Below, in pieces: positions 57,064 to 64,000 of a stretch of 64,000 nucleotides of DNA. This stretch comes from Paraburkholderia bryophila (GTDB lineage Bacteria; Pseudomonadota; Gammaproteobacteria; Burkholderiales; Burkholderiaceae). The notes under the pieces were generated by a model. It saw only the letters and a program-made list of their open reading frames with translations. It searched no databases and was not told the origin of the DNA. The first letter of the stretch is position 1; each line of letters starts with the position of its first letter. The DNA lies in contig NZ_JACCAS010000001.1 of assembly GCF_013409255.1 (NCBI RefSeq), positions 3,472,001 through 3,536,000 of the forward strand. Direction: 5' to 3'. The translations under genes and the position numbers were made by a program.

Positions 57064-57233
57064 GCGGTGCGGGTGAGTCGGGCTGGCTGAGCTGGCGCGG
57101 CCCAAGCGCACCTGTTCGGGCAAGCACGGCAAGCGCCCGCGTCTAGCGTCACGCAGCGAGCGTGTCCGTCATGCGCCACTTCTGCAACACCCATCCGCCA
57201 GACAAAACAGATCAAGCAGACCGATCAAGCAGA

Positions 57234-57267
57234 TAAAAAAGCGCCGCACAGCAAAAGCGTGCGGCGC
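57234..57267 (-). terminator. Terminator downstream of the YodC-like gene
   Basis: GCGCCGCAC and GTGCGGCGC form a stem around AGCAAAAGC; on the minus strand TTTTTTATC follows. Confidence 0.85.
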
Positions 57268-57314
57268 AATACACACGGTCGCCTGGCGGTGGCCAGCACA
57301 TCCGTTACTGCTCT

Positions 57315-57536
57315 TTAAGCGGCGAGCGCATGGCTCGCCCGCTCGAGGGTCTCCTCCGGAAACATCTCCTGCTGTAGTTCCCCCGCGTCGCTGAACCACT
57401 GGCAGATCAGCCAGTTGCCCGGTGCGAACAGCACCGGCCCGTTCCAGATGGCTGTCATCGGACGCCCGCCCGACTTCAGCCTCAGTACCTCGCCCGCGCG
57501 ATATGCGGGTGTCGCGCGTCGCCTTGTCAATCGCAT
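57315..57536 (-). CDS. DUF2158 (YodC-like) small protein
   Basis: This 73-residue protein starts MRLTRRRATPAY. The YodC pattern is present: GEVLRLKSGGRPMTAIW, then CQWFSDAGELQQEMFPEETL. Function unknown in the family. The open frame upstream of this ATG belongs to another phase of the neighbouring gene. Confidence 0.78.
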   Translation of the reverse strand: MRLTRRRATPAYRAGEVLRLKSGGRPMTAIWNGPVLFAPGNWLICQWFSDAGELQQEMFPEETLERASHALAA

Positions 57537-57562
57537 GGTGGGTTCCCGTCGAATGAATCCGC

Positions 57563-57865
57563 TTACTCGAAGCCGAGCCGGTGGCCGAGGATCGGCGCGC
57601 AGAACAGCGCGATCGCGCAGCCGGCGGCCTTGCCTTCGAGTTCGGCGCCCGCGGTGCGCGAGCCGTACAGATGCGTCAGCAGATCGAAAAGCTGCGGCAG
57701 GCAATAGATCACGGCCGCGCTGATGAAGCATTTCTCGATCACCGAGATGCGCCAGCCGCGTTCGAATGCGAGCGCCGCGCCGATAATGCGCAGCACGCCG
57801 AACATGACCAGTGCGCCGACGGCGGCCTGTTCGCGGATCAGATAGTCAGGAAGGAATTCGCCCAT
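57563..57865 (-). CDS. Small membrane protein, unknown function
   Basis: This protein has 100 residues starting MGEFLPDYLIREQ. It has three hydrophobic stretches (AVGALVMFGVLRIIGAALAF, FISAAVIYCLPQLF and GCAIALFCAPILG). It resembles small DoxX-like or other inner-membrane proteins, but I cannot name it. It lies 27 bp upstream of the DUF2158 gene on the same strand, so the two are probably an operon. Confidence 0.65.
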   Translation of the reverse strand: MGEFLPDYLIREQAAVGALVMFGVLRIIGAALAFERGWRISVIEKCFISAAVIYCLPQLFDLLTHLYGSRTAGAELEGKAAGCAIALFCAPILGHRLGFE

Positions 57866-58107
57866 GATGGTCCCCGATGCATGTGGTGTTTGCATGCATT
57901 TGAGCAAGGACCGGGCCATGTGTATGTCTGATGCCGAACAATCGGCTGGCAAGCCTTGATGGCTAAGGCTTTGCGCGGAAGCAGCAGGGGCGTTGAAAGA
58001 GCCCGCAAACGCCTGTTCGAGCCCGTTTGGTCCCGGAGTGTTACGTTACTGCGCCGGCCCGCGCGTCACGTCACCGTAACGCGTGGTCAAGCGGCTTTAA
58101 CGAAGCT

Positions 58108-59412
58108 TTAACGAATCCGCTCGATCTTCCCCACGAGGAACAGATACGACAGCGCGCCGACCACGCCGACAGCGCTCATGAACACCAGTGCCGGTTTGAA
58201 ATCGTTGTTCCTGACGATAAAGCCGATCACCACCGGCACGCAGATCGACGACAGATTGCCCATCAGGTTGAACATGCCGCCGGTGAGGCCGAGCAACTCC
58301 TTCTTCGCCATCGACGACACCAGCACCCACGTGATCGACGAAAAGCCGCTGCCGAAGAACGCGATCGCCATGAACAGGATCACCATTGCGGGCGTCTCGA
58401 CATAGTTCGCGCCGACGATCGCGGTCGAGAGCAGCAGCCCCGTCACGATCGGCGCCTTACGCGCGACGGTGACCGACACGCCGCGCCGGATCATCCAGTC
58501 CGACAGCAGCCCCGAGGCCAGAATGCCGACGAACGCGGCGAGGAACGGCACGGCCGCCATGAAGCCGGCCTTCAGGAAGTCCATGTGCCGGTATTTGACG
58601 AGGTAAGTGGGGAACCAGGTGAGGAAGAACCACAGCGTCGAGGTCACCGCAATCTGCCCGATATACACGCCCCACAGCTTGCGGTTGCCGAGCACGGTAC
58701 GCCAGTCGGCGGCGCCGTAGCGGGCGCGGCGCGGATGCGCCGAGCCGCGTTCGGATCGACCCAGATCGACGAGTCCGCCGCCCGCGCGGATCGTCTCGAG
58801 TTCGGCTTCGTTGATGTCGGTTGCTTCCGACGGTTCACGATACGACGCGTACCAAATCAGTCCCCACAGCACGCCGATCGCGCCGGTCAGAAAGAACACG
58901 CCCTGCCAGCCGAAATGCTGCTGCGTGAGGACGAGCGCCGGCGTCAGGAACGCGAGGCCGACATACTGCCCCGATGTATAGCTGGCGATCGCGCGGGCCC
59001 GTTCGTTGTCGGGAAACCAGGTGGTGACGACGCGGTTGAGCGTCGGATAGGCCGGCGCCTCCAGCGCGCCGAGCAGCACACGCAGCGACAGCAGCACGGC
59101 GAACGCGCTGGCGAAACCTTGCAGGATCGTTGCGAGCGACCACAGGCCGATAATAAGCGCCAGCAGCAGGCGCGGCCGCGTGCGGTCCACCAGCATACCG
59201 CCCGGAATCTGCAGCAGCGCGTACGACCAGCCGAACGCGGAAAAAACCAGCCCCATTTGCGCCGGATCGAGTTGCAGATCCTGGGCGATCGCGGTGGCGG
59301 CGATCGACAGATTGCTGCGATCGAGATACGTGATGACCACGGTGATGAACAGCATCGCGAGGAGGCGGTGACGCTTGCCGGTTGCTCGCGACTGGATGTG
59401 GGTTGTCTCCAC
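58108..59412 (-). CDS. MFS transporter, anion:cation symporter family (D-galactonate-type)
   Basis: This protein has 434 residues and twelve hydrophobic segments. The opening TYLDRSNLSIAATAIAQDL and GWSYALLQIPGGMLVDR are hallmarks of the ACS/hexuronate branch that imports galactonate, glucarate and related acids. The start codon is GTG. It lies behind dgoD on the same strand, and D-galactonate uptake (DgoT role) is inferred from that. Confidence 0.88.
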   Translation of the reverse strand: METTHIQSRATGKRHRLLAMLFITVVITYLDRSNLSIAATAIAQDLQLDPAQMGLVFSAFGWSYALLQIPGGMLVDRTRPRLLLALIIGLWSLATILQGFASAFAVLLSLRVLLGALEAPAYPTLNRVVTTWFPDNERARAIASYTSGQYVGLAFLTPALVLTQQHFGWQGVFFLTGAIGVLWGLIWYASYREPSEATDINEAELETIRAGGGLVDLGRSERGSAHPRRARYGAADWRTVLGNRKLWGVYIGQIAVTSTLWFFLTWFPTYLVKYRHMDFLKAGFMAAVPFLAAFVGILASGLLSDWMIRRGVSVTVARKAPIVTGLLLSTAIVGANYVETPAMVILFMAIAFFGSGFSSITWVLVSSMAKKELLGLTGGMFNLMGNLSSICVPVVIGFIVRNNDFKPALVFMSAVGVVGALSYLFLVGKIERIR

Positions 59413-59459
59413 TGAGGGTGTCCTCGGGTTAGTTTTTTATCGCATACCGAAAGCGCAAA

Positions 59460-59487
59460 GCAAAACGCCGCCCTCGGGCGGCGTTGA
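59460..59487 (-). terminator. Attenuator-like terminator between dgoD and the transporter gene
   Basis: AACGCCGCCC-TC-GGGCGGCGTT is a stem of ten pairs; on the minus strand TTTGCTTTG follows. It lies between the two dgo genes, so it may lower transporter expression rather than end the operon. Confidence 0.7.
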
Positions 59488-59496
59488 TTGACGCAT

Positions 59497-60645
59497 TTAC
59501 CACTCGGCGACGCTGCCGTCCTCATGGCGCCACACCGGATTGCGCCAGCGGTGGCCGACCTTCGCCATCTCGCGCACCTTCTCTTCGTTGACCTCGATGC
59601 CCAGACCCGGGCCTTGCGGAATCGATACGAAGCCGTCTTCGTACTTGAAGACTTCCGGATTCTTGATGTAGTCGAGCAGGTCGTTGCCCTGGTTGTAGTG
59701 AATCCCCAGGCTTTGTTCCTGGATGAACGCGTTGTAGCTCACCGCGTCGATCTGCAGGCAGGTGGCCAGCGCGATCGGGCCGAGCGGGCAATGCAGCGCG
59801 AGCGCGACGTCGTACGCTTCGGCCATCGACGCGATCTTGCGGCACTCGGTAATCCCGCCCGCGTGCGACGCGTCCGGCTGAATGATGTCGACGTAGCCGC
59901 CCGACAGAATGTGCTTGAAGTCCCAGCGCGAATACAGGCGCTCGCCGAGCGCGATCGGCGTGTTGGTCTGATTGACGATGTCGCGCAGCGCCTCGGCGTT
60001 TTCCGACAGTACCGGCTCTTCGATGAAGAGCAGCTTGTACGGGTCGAGTTCTTTCGCTAGGACCTTCGCCATCGGCTTGTGCACGCGGCCGTGGAAGTCC
60101 ACGCCGATGCCGATGTTCGGCCCGACCGCCTCGCGCACCGCCGCGACGTTGTTGATCACGCCCTGCACCTTGTCGAAGGTGTCGATGATCTGCAGCTCTT
60201 CCGAGCCGTTCATCTTGACCGCCTTGAAGCCGCGTTCGACCACGGCGCGCGCGTTATTCGCGACGTCGCTCGGACGGTCGCCGCCGATCCACGAATACAC
60301 CTTGATCTTGTCGCGCACCTGGCCGCCGAGCAGCGCATGAATCGGCACGCCGTGATGCTTGCCCTTGATGTCCCACAGCGCCTGGTCGACGCCGGCAATC
60401 GCGCTCATGGTGATCGGGCCGCCGCGATAGAAGCCCGCACGGTACATGACCTGCCAGTGGTCTTCGATCAGCAGCGGGTCTTTGCCGATCAGATAGTCGG
60501 CGAGTTCTTCCACTGCCGCCGCGACCGTGTGCGCGCGCCCTTCGACTACCGGTTCGCCCCAGCCGACGATGCCTTCGTCGGTCTCGATCTTCAGGAAACA
60601 CCAGCGCGGCGGGACGATGAAGGTTTCGAGCTTGGTGATTTTCAT
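59497..60645 (-). CDS. dgoD: D-galactonate dehydratase
   Basis: This enolase-superfamily enzyme turns D-galactonate into 2-keto-3-deoxy-galactonate. Its 382 residues equal E. coli DgoD. The metal ligands are in [11 protein letters not shown] (Asp, with the base His two residues on), LFIEEPV (Glu) and [13 protein letters not shown] (Glu). [12 protein letters not shown] carries the second catalytic His. GGAGA precedes the ATG. The operator at 60720-60737 separates it from the divergent regulator. Confidence 0.94.
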   Translation of the reverse strand: MKITKLETFIVPPRWCFLKIETDEGIVGWGEPVVEGRAHTVAAAVEELADYLIGKDPLLIEDHWQVMYRAGFYRGGPITMSAIAGVDQALWDIKGKHHGVPIHALLGGQVRDKIKVYSWIGGDRPSDVANNARAVVERGFKAVKMNGSEELQIIDTFDKVQGVINNVAAVREAVGPNIGIGVDFHGRVHKPMAKVLAKELDPYKLLFIEEPVLSENAEALRDIVNQTNTPIALGERLYSRWDFKHILSGGYVDIIQPDASHAGGITECRKIASMAEAYDVALALHCPLGPIALATCLQIDAVSYNAFIQEQSLGIHYNQGNDLLDYIKNPEVFKYEDGFVSIPQGPGLGIEVNEEKVREMAKVGHRWRNPVWRHEDGSVAEW

Positions 60646-60719
60646 GGTGCGTGTCTCCTTGCGGCTTGGGCGCCTGCGAACATTTCGAGGATTCACATGC
60701 TACAACAAAAGCGCGTTTA

Positions 60720-60737
60720 AGTACTATTAATAGTACT
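60720..60737. promoter_or_regulatory. Palindromic operator between dgoD and the GntR gene
   Basis: AGTACTATTAATAGTACT is a perfect 18-bp palindrome, placed 75 bp from the dgoD ATG and just before the regulator gene. GntR/FadR-type dimers bind such sites. Confidence 0.65.
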
Positions 60738-60757
60738 ATTGGCCATATAGTGATCGG

Positions 60758-61567
60758 ATGGCGGTCACGGCGGGCAAGCTGTCGAAGCTCTGGGTCTGCA
60801 GGTTGAGATGCCTGATAATCGCGCTCGTTCCGGCCTGGGTTGCCTCAGTTCCGATATCAATAGCGCCGCGAGGCCGCTGGGAGAAAGCTATTCAGCACGA
60901 TCTGCATGGGCGCGTCGCCCATCTGCTGGCGACCGCGATTTTGCGCGGCGACTACGCGCCCGATACGATCCTGCCGCGCGAAGCGGAGTTGATGGAGACG
61001 TTCGGCGTGAGCCGCACGGTGTTGCGTGAGGCGTTGCGCACGCTGACGTCGAAAGGGCTGATCGAATCGCGGCCGCGGGTGGGCACGCGCGTGCGGCCCA
61101 AACAGGCGTGGAATCTGCTCGATGTCGACGTGCTCGACTGGTACTCGCGCGTTGCCGAGCCGATGGCGTTCGCGCTCAAGCTGCAGGAAATGCGCGAGAT
61201 GATCGAGCCGTATGCCGCGGGTCTGGCGGCGGCTTCGCATACGGAAGACACGTTTTATGTGTTGGCAGCGGCGCATGGGGCGATGGCGGCGGCGCGCAAT
61301 GTCGACGAATGGGTGCGGGCCGATCTGCAGTTTCATCTGAGCGTGCTGAGCGCGTGCAGCAACGAATTGCTGATTCCGTTGGGCACGTTGATCGAGCGGA
61401 CGTTGGAGGCGCAGTTGCGGCTGAACGCGAAACGCGCGGACGTGTTCAATGCGTCGCTCGGTGAGCATACTGCCGTATTCGAAGCGATCCGCGAGCGCGA
61501 TGCCGAGGCGGCGCGCGTGGCGATGGCGGGTTTGCTGGGCGTGACGAGAGGGCGGATCGAAGGCTAG
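60758..61567 (+). CDS. dgoR: GntR/FadR-type regulator of galactonate catabolism
   Basis: The family-like part is from RGRWEKAIQHDLHGRVAHLL on: winged helix with PREAELMETFGVSRTVLREAL and GLIESRPRVGTRVRP, then a FadR C-domain (EMREMIEPYAAGLAAASH). The first 40 codons are strange: MAVTAGKLSKLWVCRLRC, then LIIALVPAWVASVPISIA, hydrophobic and without a Shine-Dalgarno. ATG 60808 in another frame (MPDNRARSGLGCLSSDINS) reads like a normal regulator start, so a one-base insertion may have moved the frame. The 5' end is uncertain. Confidence 0.78.
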   Translation: MAVTAGKLSKLWVCRLRCLIIALVPAWVASVPISIAPRGRWEKAIQHDLHGRVAHLLATAILRGDYAPDTILPREAELMETFGVSRTVLREALRTLTSKGLIESRPRVGTRVRPKQAWNLLDVDVLDWYSRVAEPMAFALKLQEMREMIEPYAAGLAAASHTEDTFYVLAAAHGAMAAARNVDEWVRADLQFHLSVLSACSNELLIPLGTLIERTLEAQLRLNAKRADVFNASLGEHTAVFEAIRERDAEAARVAMAGLLGVTRGRIEG

Positions 61568-61657
61568 GATCGGTGTCGCGGTTCCACCACTCGCTCGCGT
61601 TTAAGCCGCCACGCCGCACATCGTTCGTCCGGACTAGTCGACGCTTGCCGTCAACGC

Positions 61658-63196
61658 TCAATCCATCGCCGCGTGCGCGACCGACGCATCCGGTGCCTTA
61701 TGCGCAGGCCGAATCAGCAACAGCAGTGGAATCACCAGCAGCGTCGCCACGAACATCAGCTTGAAGTCGTTCAGATACGCGATCATTGACGCCTGCTGCG
61801 TGATCGACACATTCAACGCGGCCATGTCGTAATTCGAGCCGCTCGCGAGCATGGACTGCATCGCCGGATTGAATAGCGTGACGTTCGCCGCGAGATCCGC
61901 GTGCGAGACCTGGGTGTTGCGCGTCATCAGCGTCTGCACGATCGAAATGCCGATACTGCTGCCGATATTGCGCATCAGGCTATACGTCGCGGTGCCGTCC
62001 GCACGCAGTTCGGGTGTGAGCGTCGAGAAGGTCAGCGCGCTCAGCGGCACGAACACGAGTCCGAGTCCGAAGCCCTGAATCACCCCCGGCCAGACGATAT
62101 CCGACTCCGACAGCACGATCGTGTAATGCATCATCTGCCACAGCGCGAACGCGGAGATCAGGAAGCCGGCGAGCAGCAACAGCCGCGCGTCGACCCGTTT
62201 CAGCAGCCGCCCGGCGAACAGCATCGCGATCATCGTACCGGCGCCGCTGGGCGCGGTGACGAGGCCGGTGGTCGCGACCGGATAGTTCATCAGGTTCTGC
62301 AGCATCGGCGGCAGCAACGCGCGCGTGGCGTACATTACCGCGCCGATCACGAAGATGAAAAACGTGCCGGTGGCGAAGTTTGGGTCTTTCAGCAATTCGT
62401 ATTTGAAGAACGATTTCTTGCCGACCGTGGCCGTATGCACGAGAAAAAACGCGAACGCGATGGCCGCGACCAATGCTTCGATCACGATCTCATGCGAGCC
62501 GAACCAGTCGAGTTGCTCGCCGCGATCGAGCATGGCCTGCAACGCGCCGATCGCGAGGCCGAGTGTGGCGAAGCCGAAGGCGTCGAACTTCGCGTCGGGT
62601 TTCGGCGCGCGCGTGGGGAGAAAGGTCGCGACGCCGAACAGCGCGAATGCGCCGATCGGCACGTTGATGAAAAACACCCAGCGCCAGTTATAGCTGTCGG
62701 TGAGCCAGCCGCCGAGCGTCGGCCCGAGAATCGGTCCGACCATTACGCCCATGCCCCAGACCGCCATCGCCTGGCCTTGTTTCTCGCGTGGATTGATGTC
62801 GAGCAGGATGGACTGCGACAGCGGCACCAGCGACGCGCCGAACACCCCCTGCAGTAAACGCGACGCGACGATCTGCGTGAGCGTTTCCGACAACCCGCAC
62901 AGCGCCGACGACACCGTGAAGCCGCCGATCGCGACGATCAGCAGCCGCTTCACGCTCAGCCGGTCGGACAGCCAGCCGGTGAGCGGCGTGGCGATGGCGG
63001 CGGCGACGATGTACGAGGTCAGCACCCACGTGATCTCGTCCTGCGACGCGGACAGCGTGCCTTGCATATGCGGCAGCGCCACGTTGGCGATCGTGCTGTC
63101 GAGCGTTTGAATCAGCGTCGCCAGCATGATCGAGATCGTGATCATGGGCCGGTTGAGCGGCGCGGCGGCGCTGGCCGGCAGGGAGTCGGAAGACAT
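61658..63196 (-). CDS. MFS drug exporter, DHA2 (EmrB/QacA) family
   Basis: This 512-residue protein with about 14 helices opens MSSDSLPASAAAPLNR and carries the DHA2 motifs LDSTIANVALPHMQGTL, ITWVLTSYIVAAAIATPLTG and GPILGPTLGGW (motif C). It is an efflux pump of the EmrB type, though no EmrA-like membrane fusion gene is adjacent, so it may work alone. The marR gene is divergent, with a palindrome between. Confidence 0.92.
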   Translation of the reverse strand: MSSDSLPASAAAPLNRPMITISIMLATLIQTLDSTIANVALPHMQGTLSASQDEITWVLTSYIVAAAIATPLTGWLSDRLSVKRLLIVAIGGFTVSSALCGLSETLTQIVASRLLQGVFGASLVPLSQSILLDINPREKQGQAMAVWGMGVMVGPILGPTLGGWLTDSYNWRWVFFINVPIGAFALFGVATFLPTRAPKPDAKFDAFGFATLGLAIGALQAMLDRGEQLDWFGSHEIVIEALVAAIAFAFFLVHTATVGKKSFFKYELLKDPNFATGTFFIFVIGAVMYATRALLPPMLQNLMNYPVATTGLVTAPSGAGTMIAMLFAGRLLKRVDARLLLLAGFLISAFALWQMMHYTIVLSESDIVWPGVIQGFGLGLVFVPLSALTFSTLTPELRADGTATYSLMRNIGSSIGISIVQTLMTRNTQVSHADLAANVTLFNPAMQSMLASGSNYDMAALNVSITQQASMIAYLNDFKLMFVATLLVIPLLLLIRPAHKAPDASVAHAAMD

Positions 63197-63219
63197 GAAT
63201 GAGTGGCGTGGCCGAATAG

Positions 63220-63231
63220 TAAGCATGCTTA
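63220..63231. promoter_or_regulatory. Palindrome in the emrB-like/marR divergent region
   Basis: TAAGCATGCTTA is a perfect 12-bp palindrome 24 bp before the exporter ATG. It is a candidate MarR operator. Confidence 0.5.
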
Positions 63232-63318
63232 GTATATCGGCTCGAAACGGCGCCGCAATCGGGAGTTATGCGGAGCCTGAATTGCGCGGCTTCAATCGCG
63301 GAAACGCCGGCGGCTTCG

Positions 63319-63330
63319 TATAATCCGCGC
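63319..63330 (+). promoter_or_regulatory. marR -10 directly ahead of the ATG
   Basis: TATAAT at 63319-63324 is only 6 bases before the ATG at 63331. Transcription would start at or next to the A of ATG, implying a leaderless message; no Shine-Dalgarno and no good -35 are seen. Confidence 0.5.
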
Positions 63331-63774
63331 ATGAAAACCCAACTCGATGAGCGCTTCGGCTTTCTGATTTCCGACGTCGGCCGTCTGACGGGCAAGCGTT
63401 TCGACGATCTTGCGAAGTCATCGGTCGATCTGACGCGCGCGCAGTGTCGCGTGCTGGCTTACCTCGCGCATTACGGCGACATCAATCAGGCGCGCCTCGC
63501 GGACCTGCTCGAAGTCGCGCCGATCTCGGCGGGCCGTTTGCTCGACCGGATGGAAGAGGGCGGCTGGATCGAGCGGACCGCCAATCCGCAGGACCGCCGC
63601 GAGCGCCAGGTCGGCATGACGCCGAAGGCCGAGCGCACGCTCGGCAAAGCGCGCAAGGTCGGCGACGAAGTCGCGCTCGAAGCGCTGGACGGTTTCAGCG
63701 ACGGCGAAGCGAAGCAGTTGATCGCGCTGCTGCAACGGGTGCGCGGCAATCTGAGCCGGTTGGTGGATCGCTGA
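63331..63774 (+). CDS. MarR family transcriptional regulator
   Basis: This 147-residue dimeric winged-helix regulator has DINQARLADLLEVAPISAGRLLDRMEEGG and the wing NPQDRRERQVGMTPKAE at about residues 50-105. It is divergent from the DHA2 exporter, which it most likely represses until a drug-like ligand binds. Start is MKTQLDERFG. Confidence 0.93.
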   Translation: MKTQLDERFGFLISDVGRLTGKRFDDLAKSSVDLTRAQCRVLAYLAHYGDINQARLADLLEVAPISAGRLLDRMEEGGWIERTANPQDRRERQVGMTPKAERTLGKARKVGDEVALEALDGFSDGEAKQLIALLQRVRGNLSRLVDR

Positions 63775-63836
63775 ATCGACCGCGGCGCTTCGCTCAGCAT
63801 CCCGCATTTCTCCCGACGATCGCCATCGATCCGTCA

Positions 63837-63975
63837 TTGCGACGTTGAACCACGCCGCCAATGGCTTTCGACCATGCCAACATGGTTAGGCGGGCATCAC
63901 CTGATCTTTCACGCTCTGCGGTCCCCGCACAAGACTGGCGCGTTTGCCGCTAGCCTGGGACGTTCAACGTCGCAA
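63837..63975. repeat. 139-bp element with 14-bp perfect inverted-repeat ends
   Basis: TTGCGACGTTGAAC (63837-63850) and GTTCAACGTCGCAA (63962-63975) enclose 111 bases without a coding frame. No target duplication is seen. It could be a miniature inverted-repeat element or a long RNA stem. The gap 63775-64000 holds nothing else I can name. Confidence 0.6.
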
Positions 63976-64000
63976 ACTGTCGTGCACGCTGCGCACGGTT

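Overview
The window is a GC-rich chromosomal segment of a beta-proteobacterium of the family Burkholderiaceae, most likely Paraburkholderia or Burkholderia chromosome 1. The assignment rests on protein similarity to families I know and on gene order: gltIJKL, rplM-rpsI-erpA, ruvCAB next to purH-fis-dusB, miaB-phoH-ybeY-corC-lnt, and glpDKF with glpR. About 63 protein genes, one RNase P RNA, one probable small regulatory RNA, one FMN riboswitch and one complete insertion sequence can be supported. No tRNA, rRNA, phage or CRISPR array was seen. Many long open frames opposite real genes are GC-rich antisense artefacts.

Layout. 0.3-3.4 kb: glutamate/aspartate ABC importer (gltIJKL). 3.5-7.1 kb: class II glutamine amidotransferase, pyrC, a DUF3025 gene and rnpB. 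7.2-9.9 kb: OsmC-like protein, an unannotated-looking intergenic sRNA with an anti-Shine-Dalgarno-like loop, rplM-rpsI, erpA. 9.9-11.4 kb: an IS4-family element inserted inside the shared terminator of erpA and anmK. 11.4-21.0 kb: anmK, tyrS, dtd, a histidine phosphatase, ruvCAB, purH, fis, dusB. 21.2-25.7 kb: ubiH-like hydroxylase, pepP, a YibF-like GST, and a LoiP-like lipoprotein protease. 25.9-32.7 kb: the miaB-phoH-ybeY-chaC-corC-lnt run (RNA modification, rRNA maturation, lipoprotein acylation).

32.8-38.4 kb: LysR/VOC/MFS accessory cluster, an XRE-cupin regulator, and ribB under an FMN riboswitch, then a HAD phosphatase. 38.5-45.4 kb: glycerol catabolism (glpD-glpK-glpF on one strand, glpR further on) with a GlpR-like operator before glpD. 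45.7-49.0 kb: a gamma-glutamyltransferase-like hydrolase with an MHS-family transporter. 49.3-53.2 kb: a ferritin-like diiron protein, a flavin-split-barrel protein, rhlE and a TrhA/hemolysin III protein. 53.3-57.9 kb: multiheme cytochromes c, copCD, and two small genes. 58.1-61.6 kb: D-galactonate catabolism (dgoD, transporter, GntR regulator) around a perfect palindrome. 61.7-64.0 kb: a DHA2 drug exporter divergent from a MarR regulator, then a 139-bp element bounded by 14-bp inverted repeats.

The strongest lead for something under-described is the 90-nt sRNA gene at 8007-8096. It has a near-consensus promoter, an upstream dyad array, three stem-loops and a loop that mimics the 16S rRNA 3' end. 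Secondary leads are the altered NPA motifs of GlpF, the orphan diiron protein, the IS inside a terminator, the doubtful 5' end of dgoR, and the terminal inverted-repeat element.
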